Source: Acidobacteriota bacterium (lineage in GTDB: Bacteria; Acidobacteriota; Aminicenantia; Aminicenantales; Saccharicenantaceae). Taken from it: DNA of 64,000 nt. The stretch covers positions 374,528 to 438,527 of the forward strand of contig JAKLEN010000004.1 in assembly GCA_022711665.1 (NCBI GenBank), given 5' to 3'. The position numbers and the translations under genes are program-made. The number at the start of each line of letters is the position of its first letter. The first letter of the stretch is position 1. Positions 1 to 7,109 of the stretch are shown here, one piece after another. The notes under the pieces were generated by a model that saw nothing but the letters and a program-made list of their open reading frames with translations, was not told the origin of the DNA and did no database searches.

Positions 1-66
1 ACAACGCGCCGCGATATCTGTCTTTATCGGTAGGAGCGATCCCAATTTCACGAGGAGGAGGCATCC

Positions 67-414
67 ATGTCGAAAAGGAAAAACAGGGTCGGATTGTTTC
101 TCGTGCTCATCGCCGTGCTCTTTCTGGGCCTCGGCTCGGGCGGCCAGAAGATCGACAGGCCGGTCGCGGACGGGACGCTGGGCCCGCTGGTCGAGGTCCA
201 CGGCCCGGAGGTCGCTTACGTGCCCCTGACGGCCAAGTACGTCACTTATGACGGCGTCGTCCGCAAGGTCGCCCGGATCTCGGCCGCGACGCCCGGGGTC
301 AAGTGCAACTGCCCCAACTGCTGCGATGGAATGTGCTATGTCATGATCTATTCCGATCTCCTGGGCGGCAAGGCAGGCACGCTGAGCATCTATTACCTTT
401 GGATAGACTGCTGA
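67..414 (+). CDS. Small secreted or anchored cysteine-rich protein, unknown function
   Basis: The protein is 115 aa. Basic residues 2-7 are followed by a hydrophobic stretch (about residues 9-24), which reads as a signal peptide or N-terminal anchor. The C-terminal third is cysteine-rich: a CNCPNCC cluster around residues 80-86, a further Cys-Met-Cys-like position just after it, and a terminal Cys. That pattern suggests disulfides or metal binding outside the cytoplasm. A strong Shine-Dalgarno run (GGAGGAGG) sits 6-8 nt before the ATG. I recognise no family. The gene ends at a perfect 11-bp inverted repeat (431-461). Reading frame and start look sound; the function is unknown. Confidence 0.7.
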   Translation: MSKRKNRVGLFLVLIAVLFLGLGSGGQKIDRPVADGTLGPLVEVHGPEVAYVPLTAKYVTYDGVVRKVARISAATPGVKCNCPNCCDGMCYVMIYSDLLGGKAGTLSIYYLWIDC

Positions 415-430
415 CCAGAATGGAGCGGCG

Positions 431-497
431 GCCTTCCGGCGTCAGGGGAGCGCCGGAAGGCGCCTGCCGCTCGATCGCCCGGCGGCCCCGCCGCCGG
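431..497 (+). other. Two tandem perfect hairpins between small genes
   Basis: Positions 431-441 pair perfectly with 451-461 (11 bp, 9-nt loop). Positions 479-486 pair with 490-497 (8 bp, 3-nt loop). No T-tract follows either, so neither is a classical intrinsic terminator. They could stabilise or process the upstream mRNA, or act with Rho. They fill most of the 118-nt gap between the two small genes. Confidence 0.4.
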
Positions 498-532
498 TCC
501 TCGGAATAAACGGGCGGCATAAGGAGACTGCT

Positions 533-817
533 TTGAAGATCAGGAATGTCAACGGGGCCGATGGCTTCGAATGCCATTGCGGCTCCTGGCTCGAACACTG
601 GCTCAAGCACAGCCGGCAGGCCCTGCCGCGCTATTGCTCCGAGGTGAACTGCTTCATGAGGCCGGAGGTCGCCGCCCACGTCCAGAAAGACGGCGAGCCG
701 GCCGACCCCTCCTGGTACGTCATCCCGGTCTGCCGCGGCCATTACGACAAAAAGGGCGAGTCGTTCAAGATCCACGACTCGATCGAGCTCGTCCCCGTAG
801 ACGGCGACAAGAGCTGA
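533..817 (+). CDS. Small Cys/His-rich protein, probable metal-binding, unknown function
   Basis: The protein is 94 aa with a TTG start, chosen because AAGGAG lies 6 nt upstream. There is no signal peptide, so it is probably cytoplasmic. Cysteines fall in spaced groups: Cys-His-Cys near residue 14, YCSEVNC near 33-40, and VCRGHY near 69. This suggests a zinc-binding fold. The pattern (CGSW.EHW, then C..., then AHVQKDG, then SWYV.P.C..H) resembles a small hypothetical family I have seen in unrelated bacteria, but I cannot name a domain or function. It follows the 115-aa cysteine-rich gene in the same direction, separated by hairpins. Confidence 0.65.
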   Translation: MKIRNVNGADGFECHCGSWLEHWLKHSRQALPRYCSEVNCFMRPEVAAHVQKDGEPADPSWYVIPVCRGHYDKKGESFKIHDSIELVPVDGDKS

Positions 818-884
818 AGCCCCGATATCGCGGAACATTTCCGACGCTCCCCCGACGTCGCCGCCCCTTTTTCCCGCCTTTTTT

Positions 885-914
885 TTGACAACGATTTTGC
901 CTCTGGATTATCAT
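885..914 (+). promoter_or_regulatory. Sigma70-like promoter for the M20/racemase/ATP-grasp operon
   Basis: TTGACA at 885-890 and TATCAT at 909-914 with an 18-nt spacer. The -10 box overlaps the first possible ATG (913), which therefore cannot be the start. Transcription should begin near 921, leaving about 10 nt before the ATG at 931. Confidence 0.75.
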
Positions 915-930
915 GGCTTCCGGATCGGAC

Positions 931-2118
931 ATGGATATCAAAGCCCGGATCGCCAAAGCCGTCGAGGATCGGCGCGACGCCATCCTCGGCTTGAGCCGCC
1001 GCATTCACGCCGATCCCGAGCTGGCCTTCGAGGAGGTGCGGACGTCGAGCCTGCTCCGGTCCCTGCTCGCCGCCGAGGGGTTCGAGATCTCTCCCGCGAC
1101 CGGCGCCCTGCCGACGTCCTTCCGGGCCGTTCACCCGCCGGCCGGCGCCGGCCCCCGGGTGACCTTCACCGCCGAGATGGACGCCCTGCCCGGCCTGGGC
1201 CACGCTTGCGGCCATAATATCATCGGCACCGCCGGGGCCTACGCCGCCGTCGTCCTGAAGGACGCTCTCGACGGCAGCCCGGCCGGCACGATCGAGGTCG
1301 TGGCCACGCCGGCCGAGGAGCGCGGCAGCGGCAAGGTCCGCCTGATCCGGGACGGGGTCTTCGCCGGCACGGACGCCGTCCTCCAGATCCATCCCCACAT
1401 GCTGGACACGGTCGTTTGCCAGGCCCTGGCCCGGCGCACCCTCGTCGTCGAGTTCTTCGGCAAGAAGGCCCACGCCGCCGCCGCGCCCCGGGAGGGCCGC
1501 AACGCCCTCGACGCCCTGGTCCTTTTCTACCATGCCGCCGCCCTGCCGCGGTCCAAGTTCCCGCCCGGGACGCTCTTCCACGGCGTCATCGAGGCCGGCG
1601 GCGAAGCGCCGAACATCATCCCCGACCACACCCGCGGCCGCTTCTCCCTGCGGGCCGATTCGATGGCCGGGCTCGAGCGCCTGGTCCGCGAAGCCAGGGA
1701 CCAGGCCGAGAAAGCCGCCGCGGAGACAGGATGCCGGGTCTCGATCACCGAGCCGGGGCCGGGCGTCACCACCTTCCGGCGCAACCGCGTCCTCGAGGAC
1801 CTTTTCGCCGGGCTCTTCGAGGAGCGGGGCCGCAGCGAGCCCCGCCAGGTCCGCGACTCCTACGGCTCGACCGACCTGGCCAACGTCTCCTGGGTCGTCC
1901 CGACGATCGAGCCCATGATCAAGGCCAGCGACTTCCCCATCCACACCGAGGGCTTCGCCCGGGACGCCGTGGGGCCGGGGGGCGAGCGGGCCCTCCTCGA
2001 CGGCGTCTACGTCCTGGCCGCGGCGGCGGCCCGCCTCCTGGCCGATCCGGCTCTCCTGGAGAGCGTCCGGGCCGACTTCCGGGCCGGGAACGACGACGCG
2101 CCGGGAGAGGCCGTTTGA
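931..2118 (+). CDS. M20 family metallopeptidase (PM20D2/ACY1L2-like amidohydrolase)
   Basis: The protein is 395 aa, a cytoplasmic zinc amidohydrolase. The metal-site motif is GHACGHNII; the Asn replacing the usual Asp after CGH, the TPAEE motif with catalytic Glu, and the GGEAPNIIPD segment all recall the PM20D2 (ACY1L2) branch, whose eukaryotic member cleaves beta-alanyl dipeptides. The usual order is visible: peptidase half, dimerisation lid, peptidase half. I chose the ATG at 931 over the one at 913 because 913 lies inside the -10 box. It is the first gene of a likely three-gene operon with a racemase-like and a Ddl-like gene, which suggests dipeptide or D-amino-acid metabolism. The substrate is not determinable here. 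Confidence 0.85.
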   Translation: MDIKARIAKAVEDRRDAILGLSRRIHADPELAFEEVRTSSLLRSLLAAEGFEISPATGALPTSFRAVHPPAGAGPRVTFTAEMDALPGLGHACGHNIIGTAGAYAAVVLKDALDGSPAGTIEVVATPAEERGSGKVRLIRDGVFAGTDAVLQIHPHMLDTVVCQALARRTLVVEFFGKKAHAAAAPREGRNALDALVLFYHAAALPRSKFPPGTLFHGVIEAGGEAPNIIPDHTRGRFSLRADSMAGLERLVREARDQAEKAAAETGCRVSITEPGPGVTTFRRNRVLEDLFAGLFEERGRSEPRQVRDSYGSTDLANVSWVVPTIEPMIKASDFPIHTEGFARDAVGPGGERALLDGVYVLAAAAARLLADPALLESVRADFRAGNDDAPGEAV

Positions 2119-2131
2119 GACGGCCGGGCGC

Positions 2132-3064
2132 ATGAAAGGCCTCGCCGCCTTCGATGGCCGCCCCGGCGGAGCGACCGTCGTCATCACCGATTCGGGGCTG
2201 GGCGGGCTCCTGATCTGCGGCGAGCTGGAGCGGCGCCTGCGCGCCACGGCCGGCGACGAGCCGGTCCGCCTCCTCTACGTCAACGCCTGGCCCGACGCCC
2301 GGCACGGCTACAACGACCTCCCGGACCTGGGCGCCCGGGCGGCGGTCTTCGACCGGGCCCTGGCCGCCATGACGTCCTTCCGGCCCGATCTCATCCTGAT
2401 CGCCTGCAACACCCTGTCGGTCGTCTACGAGGCGACCTCATTCAGCCGCTTCCCCGCCGTGCCGGTGACGGGCATCCTCGACGAAGGAGCGGCTCTGTTC
2501 GCCGAGGAGCTCCTTCGCGACCCGGCCGGCTGCCTGGCGCTCGTCGGAACTAGGACGACCATCGGCTCGGGCGAGCACGTCCGGCGCATGGCCCGCAGGG
2601 GCCTGGACCCGGCGCGCGTCGCGGCCGAAGCCTGCCACGGCCTGGCCTCGGTCATCGACAAGGACCCCGACTCGCCGGACGTGGCCGGCCTAGTCGAGGA
2701 GTGCGTCCGCCGGGTCGCCGCCCGCATCCCGCCCGGGGCGCCCGTGTACGCCGGGCTGGCCTGCACGCATTACGCTTACGCCGCCGAGGCGTTCCGGGCC
2801 GCGCTAGGCCGGCAGACCGGATCGAGGGTCGTCGTTCTGGACCCGGGCGGGCGCCTGGTGGACGGCCTGGTTGAAGGGCTGGCCCGCCGGCCCGCCTCAT
2901 CCGGTCCCCGGCCCGTCCCCGTCGAGGTCGTCTCCAAGGTCGAGCTGCCGGAGGCCCAGCGGCGGGCGGTGGCCCGGCGCCTCGAGCCCCTGTCCGCGGC
3001 GACCGCCCGCGCCCTTCTCGACTACCGCCACACCCCCGATCTTTTCCAGGGAGAAACGCCATGA
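2132..3064 (+). CDS. Asp/Glu racemase superfamily protein (glutamate racemase-like)
   Basis: The protein is 310 aa, a cofactor-independent two-cysteine racemase fold. The N-terminal TDSGLGGL (Asp20, Ser21) matches the MurI signature. The catalytic cysteines appear as ACNTLS (Cys92) and LACTHY (Cys211), equivalent to ACNTA and GCTHY in MurI. The usual GDxxRxPYG block is replaced by a divergent NAWPDARHGYND segment, and the protein is longer than typical MurI (about 265 aa), so it may be a paralogue rather than the cell-wall enzyme. It starts 13 nt after the M20 peptidase stop, and its stop overlaps the next gene's start (ATGA). Cytoplasmic. Racemase activity is likely; the substrate (Glu, Asp or other) is uncertain. 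Confidence 0.78.
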   Translation: MKGLAAFDGRPGGATVVITDSGLGGLLICGELERRLRATAGDEPVRLLYVNAWPDARHGYNDLPDLGARAAVFDRALAAMTSFRPDLILIACNTLSVVYEATSFSRFPAVPVTGILDEGAALFAEELLRDPAGCLALVGTRTTIGSGEHVRRMARRGLDPARVAAEACHGLASVIDKDPDSPDVAGLVEECVRRVAARIPPGAPVYAGLACTHYAYAAEAFRAALGRQTGSRVVVLDPGGRLVDGLVEGLARRPASSGPRPVPVEVVSKVELPEAQRRAVARRLEPLSAATARALLDYRHTPDLFQGETP

Positions 3065-4044
3065 AGATCCTGCTGCTGACCGGCCCGGGCGGCGACGCCC
3101 AGGGCTGGGGCGACATGAAGGTCACCGAATCCATGCGGGAGGCGGCCGAGTCCCTCGGCCACCCGGCCCGGATCGCCTACGTCGCCGACGAGGCCGAGTT
3201 CCACCGCCTCCTCGACCGGCCCGATTTCGACATCGTCTGGAGCGCCCTCTACCACATCACGCCGAACGAGGCCTTCATCGGCCGCAACGCCGCCGGCACC
3301 TGGGTGGCCGACGTCCTGGACGAGCGCCGCATCCCCTACATCGGCTCGAACAGCCGGGTCATGCGGGCCATGATCGACAAGTTCGAGACCCACGAGATCC
3401 TGGCCGCGGCCGGCGTGGCCGTCCCGGCCCACGTCCTTCTCCGCTCCGGGGACGCCGCCGCCATGGTCTCCTACCCCGCCTTCGTCAAGCCCATCTGCGA
3501 GTCGCGGTCGGTCGGCATCTCCGACGACAGCGTCGTTCACGACGAGGCTGAGCTGCGCCGGCGCATCGCCTTCATCGAGAAGGAATTCGACGAGCCGGCC
3601 CTGGTCGAGGAATTCCTGCCCGGCGACGAATACACCGCCCTGGTGCTCGGCAACGGCCGGACGCGCGAGGTCCTGCCCGGCCTGGTCACGGTCGAGGATT
3701 CGCACTACCGGAACTACCGCATCCTGCGGAGCGACCTGCGGGGCGTCGGCCTGACCCGGGTCGGCCTGGCCGGGGCCCGGGCCGACGAGGCCCGGCGGCT
3801 GGGCGACGCCGCGGCCGAGGCCATGGGCTGCCTCGATCACATCCGCATCGACATGCGGGTCGACCGGACGGGCAGGCTGCGCATCATCGAGGTCAACGGC
3901 ATCCCCGGGCTCAAGCCGCACAAGAGCTGGTCGCCGCAGATCTACACACTCTACCACGGCTCACCCCAGGGCGAGGGCGAGGATTACCGCCGGCTGATCG
4001 GACGGATCGTCGAGGCGGCCGGCGCGCGCTACGGCCTGGCCTGA
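3061..4044 (+). CDS. ATP-grasp ligase, D-alanine--D-alanine ligase-like
   Basis: The protein is 327 aa. It shows the ATP-grasp order: an N-terminal substrate domain, the ATP lysine segment FVKPICESRSVGIS, LVEEFLPGDEYT, and the C-terminal metal-binding IIEVNGIPGL. This layout is closest to D-Ala-D-Ala ligase and its relatives, but the N-terminal domain is divergent and the segment after EVN (LKPHKSWSP) is not the usual Ddl ending. Reaction class: ATP-dependent carboxylate-amine ligation, probably forming a dipeptide. It overlaps the racemase-like gene by 4 nt (ATGA), so the two are probably translationally coupled. It ends 3 nt from the convergent capA-like gene. The substrate is unknown. Confidence 0.8.
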   Translation: MKILLLTGPGGDAQGWGDMKVTESMREAAESLGHPARIAYVADEAEFHRLLDRPDFDIVWSALYHITPNEAFIGRNAAGTWVADVLDERRIPYIGSNSRVMRAMIDKFETHEILAAAGVAVPAHVLLRSGDAAAMVSYPAFVKPICESRSVGISDDSVVHDEAELRRRIAFIEKEFDEPALVEEFLPGDEYTALVLGNGRTREVLPGLVTVEDSHYRNYRILRSDLRGVGLTRVGLAGARADEARRLGDAAAEAMGCLDHIRIDMRVDRTGRLRIIEVNGIPGLKPHKSWSPQIYTLYHGSPQGEGEDYRRLIGRIVEAAGARYGLA

Positions 4045-4047
4045 GGG

Positions 4048-5220
4048 TCAGCGCGAGCCCTGGGCCAGGGGCCTCGTCAGCCACTCGTCTATGAGCCGGG
4101 TCCAGGCCGGCCGGGCCGGGACGGGCTTCTCCGAGATGAGCCTGGTCAGGGCGTCCCGCCAGAGCTCCGCGTGCTGCAGGGTGGTCAGGCGGTTGCGGAA
4201 CATGGCCGCGCCCTTGCGGGGATCGCTCTCCATCTTCCCGAGGATGCCCAGGACCTCTTCCCTGAACCCCCGGGCCCCGTAATACGCGAGATAGGTTTGC
4301 CAGGCCTCGGCGACGCCCCGGGCCGCGGCGAGCGGGCTCGAGACGCGGCGGAGGTCCCGCCGGAACTCCCGCTCCTCTCCCCCGTCGAGAGCCCGGAGCC
4401 CGCGCCCGGTGACGCGGTAGGGGTGGATCTCGAAAGAGGCCAGGCGGCCCGCCCGGACCTCGAGCGCCAGGCAGAACCCGGTCCGGCGGTAATGGAGCTC
4501 GGCCGGCTGGAAGAAGGCGAAATTCCCCAGGCTGTAGGCGATGAGCCGGCCGCGGCGCATTTCGAGCCCTTGCGGCACGTGCGGATGATGGCCGATGACG
4601 CAATCGGCCCCGGCGTCGGCCAGGGCCCGGAAGGCCGCCGCCACGTACGGCGGCGGGAAAGGTATGTACTCCAGGCCGGCATGGCCGATGGCCAGGACGA
4701 AATCCCCCCGCTTCCTGGCCCGCCGGACCTCGCTGGCCAGCCGTTCGATCTCCCAGCCGCAGGTGCCGGGGCCGCCCGTCGAGGCCGTCAGATCCTCGCC
4801 TTCGCCGAAATTGACGACCGTGACCCGCTCGCCGCCGGCCTTCAGGCGCAGCGGGGCCGCGGCCTCGGCGTGCGAGAGGCCGGCCCCGACCGTGCGGATG
4901 CCGCTGCGGCGGAGGACCCGGAGCGTTTCCTTGAAGCCGGCCAGGCCGTAGTCGAAGACGTGGTTGTTGGCCAGCGTCGCCGCCTCGAACGGCACCGCGG
5001 CCAGGCCGGCGGCATGGGCCGGCAGCCCCTTGAAGACCGCGCCGCTCTTCCAGACGGGCTTGCGGGCCGCGGTCAGGGCGCACTCGCAATTGACGATCCG
5101 GAGATCGGCCCGGCGCAGGACCGGGAGCATGTCCCCGTAGACGGCCTCCGGGTCCGCGGCCACGATCGGCTCGAAGGCCCGGATGGGGGCCCAGTCGGAG
5201 GCGACGATGATCCTGGCCAT
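4048..5220 (-). CDS. CapA family protein (poly-gamma-glutamate capsule-type metallophosphatase fold)
   Basis: The protein is 390 aa. It carries the CapA (PGA_cap) motifs in order: NCECALT (44-50), LANNHVFDYG (83-92), GHAGLEY (179-185), GHHPHVPQG (210-218) and YSLGNFAFF (229-237). These are calcineurin-like metal-site motifs. CapA is required for poly-gamma-glutamate capsule in Bacillus, but most family members have no assigned role. There is no signal peptide or TM anchor, unlike membrane CapA, so a cytoplasmic or alternative phosphatase-like role is possible. It starts 1 nt after the stop of the upstream GH5 gene (same strand), so they are likely co-transcribed. It converges on the ligase/racemase trio. 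Confidence 0.85.
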   Translation of the reverse strand: MARIIVASDWAPIRAFEPIVAADPEAVYGDMLPVLRRADLRIVNCECALTAARKPVWKSGAVFKGLPAHAAGLAAVPFEAATLANNHVFDYGLAGFKETLRVLRRSGIRTVGAGLSHAEAAAPLRLKAGGERVTVVNFGEGEDLTASTGGPGTCGWEIERLASEVRRARKRGDFVLAIGHAGLEYIPFPPPYVAAAFRALADAGADCVIGHHPHVPQGLEMRRGRLIAYSLGNFAFFQPAELHYRRTGFCLALEVRAGRLASFEIHPYRVTGRGLRALDGGEEREFRRDLRRVSSPLAAARGVAEAWQTYLAYYGARGFREEVLGILGKMESDPRKGAAMFRNRLTTLQHAELWRDALTRLISEKPVPARPAWTRLIDEWLTRPLAQGSR

Positions 5221-5221
5221 C

Positions 5222-6517
5222 CTACTTCATGAGCTCCGCGAGTTTCTTGGCGTGCCCGGCGATGACGGCGATCGTCGAAGCGTCGGCGTCATAGACCGAG
5301 TACCAGCCGGCCGGTTCGTGCGGCGGGTCGCCGACCCAGGGCAGGCCGCCCGGCCTGGCTTCGCCGGCCCAGGCCCAAAAATTGTCGCCCATAACGGGAC
5401 CGCCCGCGGCGATGGAATCCTCGACGAGCCGGTAGAGGGCCGCGTAGTAGAGGTCCTTCGTCGCCGTCGTCGAGGCCGGGTTGTAGTTGTCGCGCTTCGT
5501 CGCCCAGTCCCGGGCCAGGCCGAACTCCTCGAGGACCAGGGGCTTGCCCAGGGCTTGCGCCTCCCCGGCCAGCTTCCGGAAATAGGCGATGGCCAGGGGC
5601 TCGGCCTTGGCCTTGTAAGAGGCCGGCCGCCGGGGATCGTACCAGCCCCAGTTCTGCGGCCAGATGTGGATGGTGGCGTAATCGATGCCGGGCGAGCCGT
5701 GGGTCCGGATGAAGTCCTGGTCCTTCTCCTCGGGCGGCGCGCCCTCCGAGCCGGTCGTGACCATGTGGTTCGGGTCGAGCGAGCGGATGTAGGCGGACGT
5801 TTCGTCGATCCAGCTCTGCGGCGAGCGGCGCGGCTCGTTCGCCAGCTCCCAGGAGAACACGGCCGGGTCGTCCCGGTACTTGAGCCCGGTGTAGGGATTG
5901 GTCCGGCCGACGATCATGGCGATGTGGTCGCGGAACCAGTCCTGGCATTCGGGGTAGCCGTAGAACCTGGCCGAGTAGGCGATGAACTTCGGGTAATCGC
6001 CGGGATACGGGATGGGCGTCTTCTCTTGCCAGGAGACGTACTGGGCCATGCCTCCCGACCATTGCCAGAAGTTGTTGAGGACCATGACCGCCCGCTGGCC
6101 GCGCTTGCCCATCTCGGCCAGCAGGAAATCGAGCCCGTCGAGGACGCTGCCGTTGTATTCGCCGGGCCGGGTCATCAGGGCCGGGACCATGCGGAAGGGC
6201 TCCGTGTCCGGCCCTTCGGACGAGGCCATGACCCGCAAGTTGGTGATGCCGAGGTCGCGCAGCCGGTCGAGCTCCCGCAGCAGCCGCGGCCGGTCGCCGC
6301 TCGGCCCGTCGACGGCCAGGTTCATGCCCTGCCAGAAGTTGGCCCCGGCGAAATAGTAGGGCCGTCCGGACAGCATGAACCTGCCGTTCCGGACCGTGAC
6401 GAAGGCGGCCGGCGCGGCCTGCGGACCATTCCCGGCGGCCGGTCCCGGAGCCTTATCGCCCCGGCAGCCCCAGGCGGCCAGGCTCAACAGGAGGATCCCG
6501 AGGACGGTCTTGCGCAT
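5222..6517 (-). CDS. GH5 family (subfamily 7-like) endo-beta-mannanase lipoprotein
   Basis: The mature reading frame is 431 aa from the ATG at 6517. That start was chosen because GGAGGGAGA lies just upstream and a signal peptide with lipobox (LAAWGC, Cys18) begins there; a longer frame would start inside the promoter. The GH5 catalytic acid/base is in FSWELANEPR (Glu228) and the nucleophile in LVLEEFG (Glu331). The ATIHIWPQNWGWY block is typical of mannan endo-1,4-beta-mannosidases. It would cleave beta-mannan outside the cytoplasm, tethered to a membrane. It has its own promoter (6548-6577) and is followed at 1 nt by the capA-like gene. Confidence 0.85.
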   Translation of the reverse strand: MRKTVLGILLLSLAAWGCRGDKAPGPAAGNGPQAAPAAFVTVRNGRFMLSGRPYYFAGANFWQGMNLAVDGPSGDRPRLLRELDRLRDLGITNLRVMASSEGPDTEPFRMVPALMTRPGEYNGSVLDGLDFLLAEMGKRGQRAVMVLNNFWQWSGGMAQYVSWQEKTPIPYPGDYPKFIAYSARFYGYPECQDWFRDHIAMIVGRTNPYTGLKYRDDPAVFSWELANEPRRSPQSWIDETSAYIRSLDPNHMVTTGSEGAPPEEKDQDFIRTHGSPGIDYATIHIWPQNWGWYDPRRPASYKAKAEPLAIAYFRKLAGEAQALGKPLVLEEFGLARDWATKRDNYNPASTTATKDLYYAALYRLVEDSIAAGGPVMGDNFWAWAGEARPGGLPWVGDPPHEPAGWYSVYDADASTIAVIAGHAKKLAELMK

Positions 6518-6547
6518 GTCGCTCTCCCTCCGCGATGGGCTGGGGGC

Positions 6548-6577
6548 ATCATAGACCGCGGCCGCGCGGACTGTCAA
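6548..6577 (-). promoter_or_regulatory. Sigma70-like promoter for the GH5 gene
   Basis: Read on the minus strand: TTGACA (6577-6572), 18-nt spacer, TATGAT (6553-6548). The transcript would start near 6541 and carry a ~24-nt leader with a Shine-Dalgarno site. Confidence 0.75.
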
Positions 6578-6583
6578 CCGGCC

Positions 6584-6913
6584 TCACCACTTGTGGAAGA
6601 CGAAGAAGACGGCCAGCAGGATGAAGCCGAAGCCGACGAGGTAGTTCCACTTCAGGTCCTCCTTGAGATAAAGGACCGAGAAGCCGGCGAAGACGACCAG
6701 GGTGATGACCTCCTGGATCGTCTTCAGCTGGGCGGCCGAGAAATGCCGGTGGCCGAGGCGGTTGGCCGGGACCTGGAAGCAGTATTCGAGGAAGGCGATC
6801 GACCAGGATACGAGAACGACCTTCCACAGGACCGCGTTCTTGTACTTGAGATGCCCGTACCAGGCGAAGGTCATGAAGACGTTGGAGATGGTCAGAAGGG
6901 CGACCGTGGCCAT
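6584..6913 (-). CDS. DMT family (DUF486) small inner-membrane protein
   Basis: The protein is 109 aa with four predicted membrane segments (about residues 2-14, 26-46, 67-81 and 88-106). Motifs such as FMTFAWYGHLK, SWSIAFLEYCFQVPANR and FSAAQLKTIQEVITL are characteristic of the DUF486 family of drug/metabolite-transporter-like proteins (full length is about 110-115 aa). The transport substrate is unknown. A weak Shine-Dalgarno (GAGG) lies ahead of the ATG. It sits between the GH5 promoter and the divergent GH20 gene. Confidence 0.85.
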   Translation of the reverse strand: MATVALLTISNVFMTFAWYGHLKYKNAVLWKVVLVSWSIAFLEYCFQVPANRLGHRHFSAAQLKTIQEVITLVVFAGFSVLYLKEDLKWNYLVGFGFILLAVFFVFHKW

Positions 6914-7047
6914 GGCGTATAAACCTCTTCAGCGGGCTCTTTGCGGGGGGGGTGATCCAGGCCCCGGCGAAGGCCGGGACTCGCGCGAAAGGCTCGTTCA
7001 GCGAGTTATGATACGCCTCGGGGAGGCCCCGGTCAACGGCGCCGGCC

Positions 7048-7076
7048 TTGACACGCCGGCGGGGGGAATCTACTAT
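7048..7076 (+). promoter_or_regulatory. Sigma70-like promoter for the GH20 gene
   Basis: TTGACA at 7048-7053, 17-nt spacer, TACTAT at 7071-7076. The expected start near 7083 gives a ~27-nt leader containing AGGAGG before the ATG at 7110. Confidence 0.75.
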
Positions 7077-7109
7077 CGGCATCCCGATCCCCCGGCCAGG
7101 AGGCGCATC

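Noticed and set aside
913..930. ATG at 913 as start of the M20 peptidase
   Set aside because: It lies inside the -10 box of a consensus promoter, so it would not be in the transcript; the ATG at 931 begins the normal family N-terminus.
6518..6577. Upstream extension of the GH5 reading frame
   Set aside because: It starts within the TTGACA of the promoter and would destroy the lipoprotein signal at 6517.
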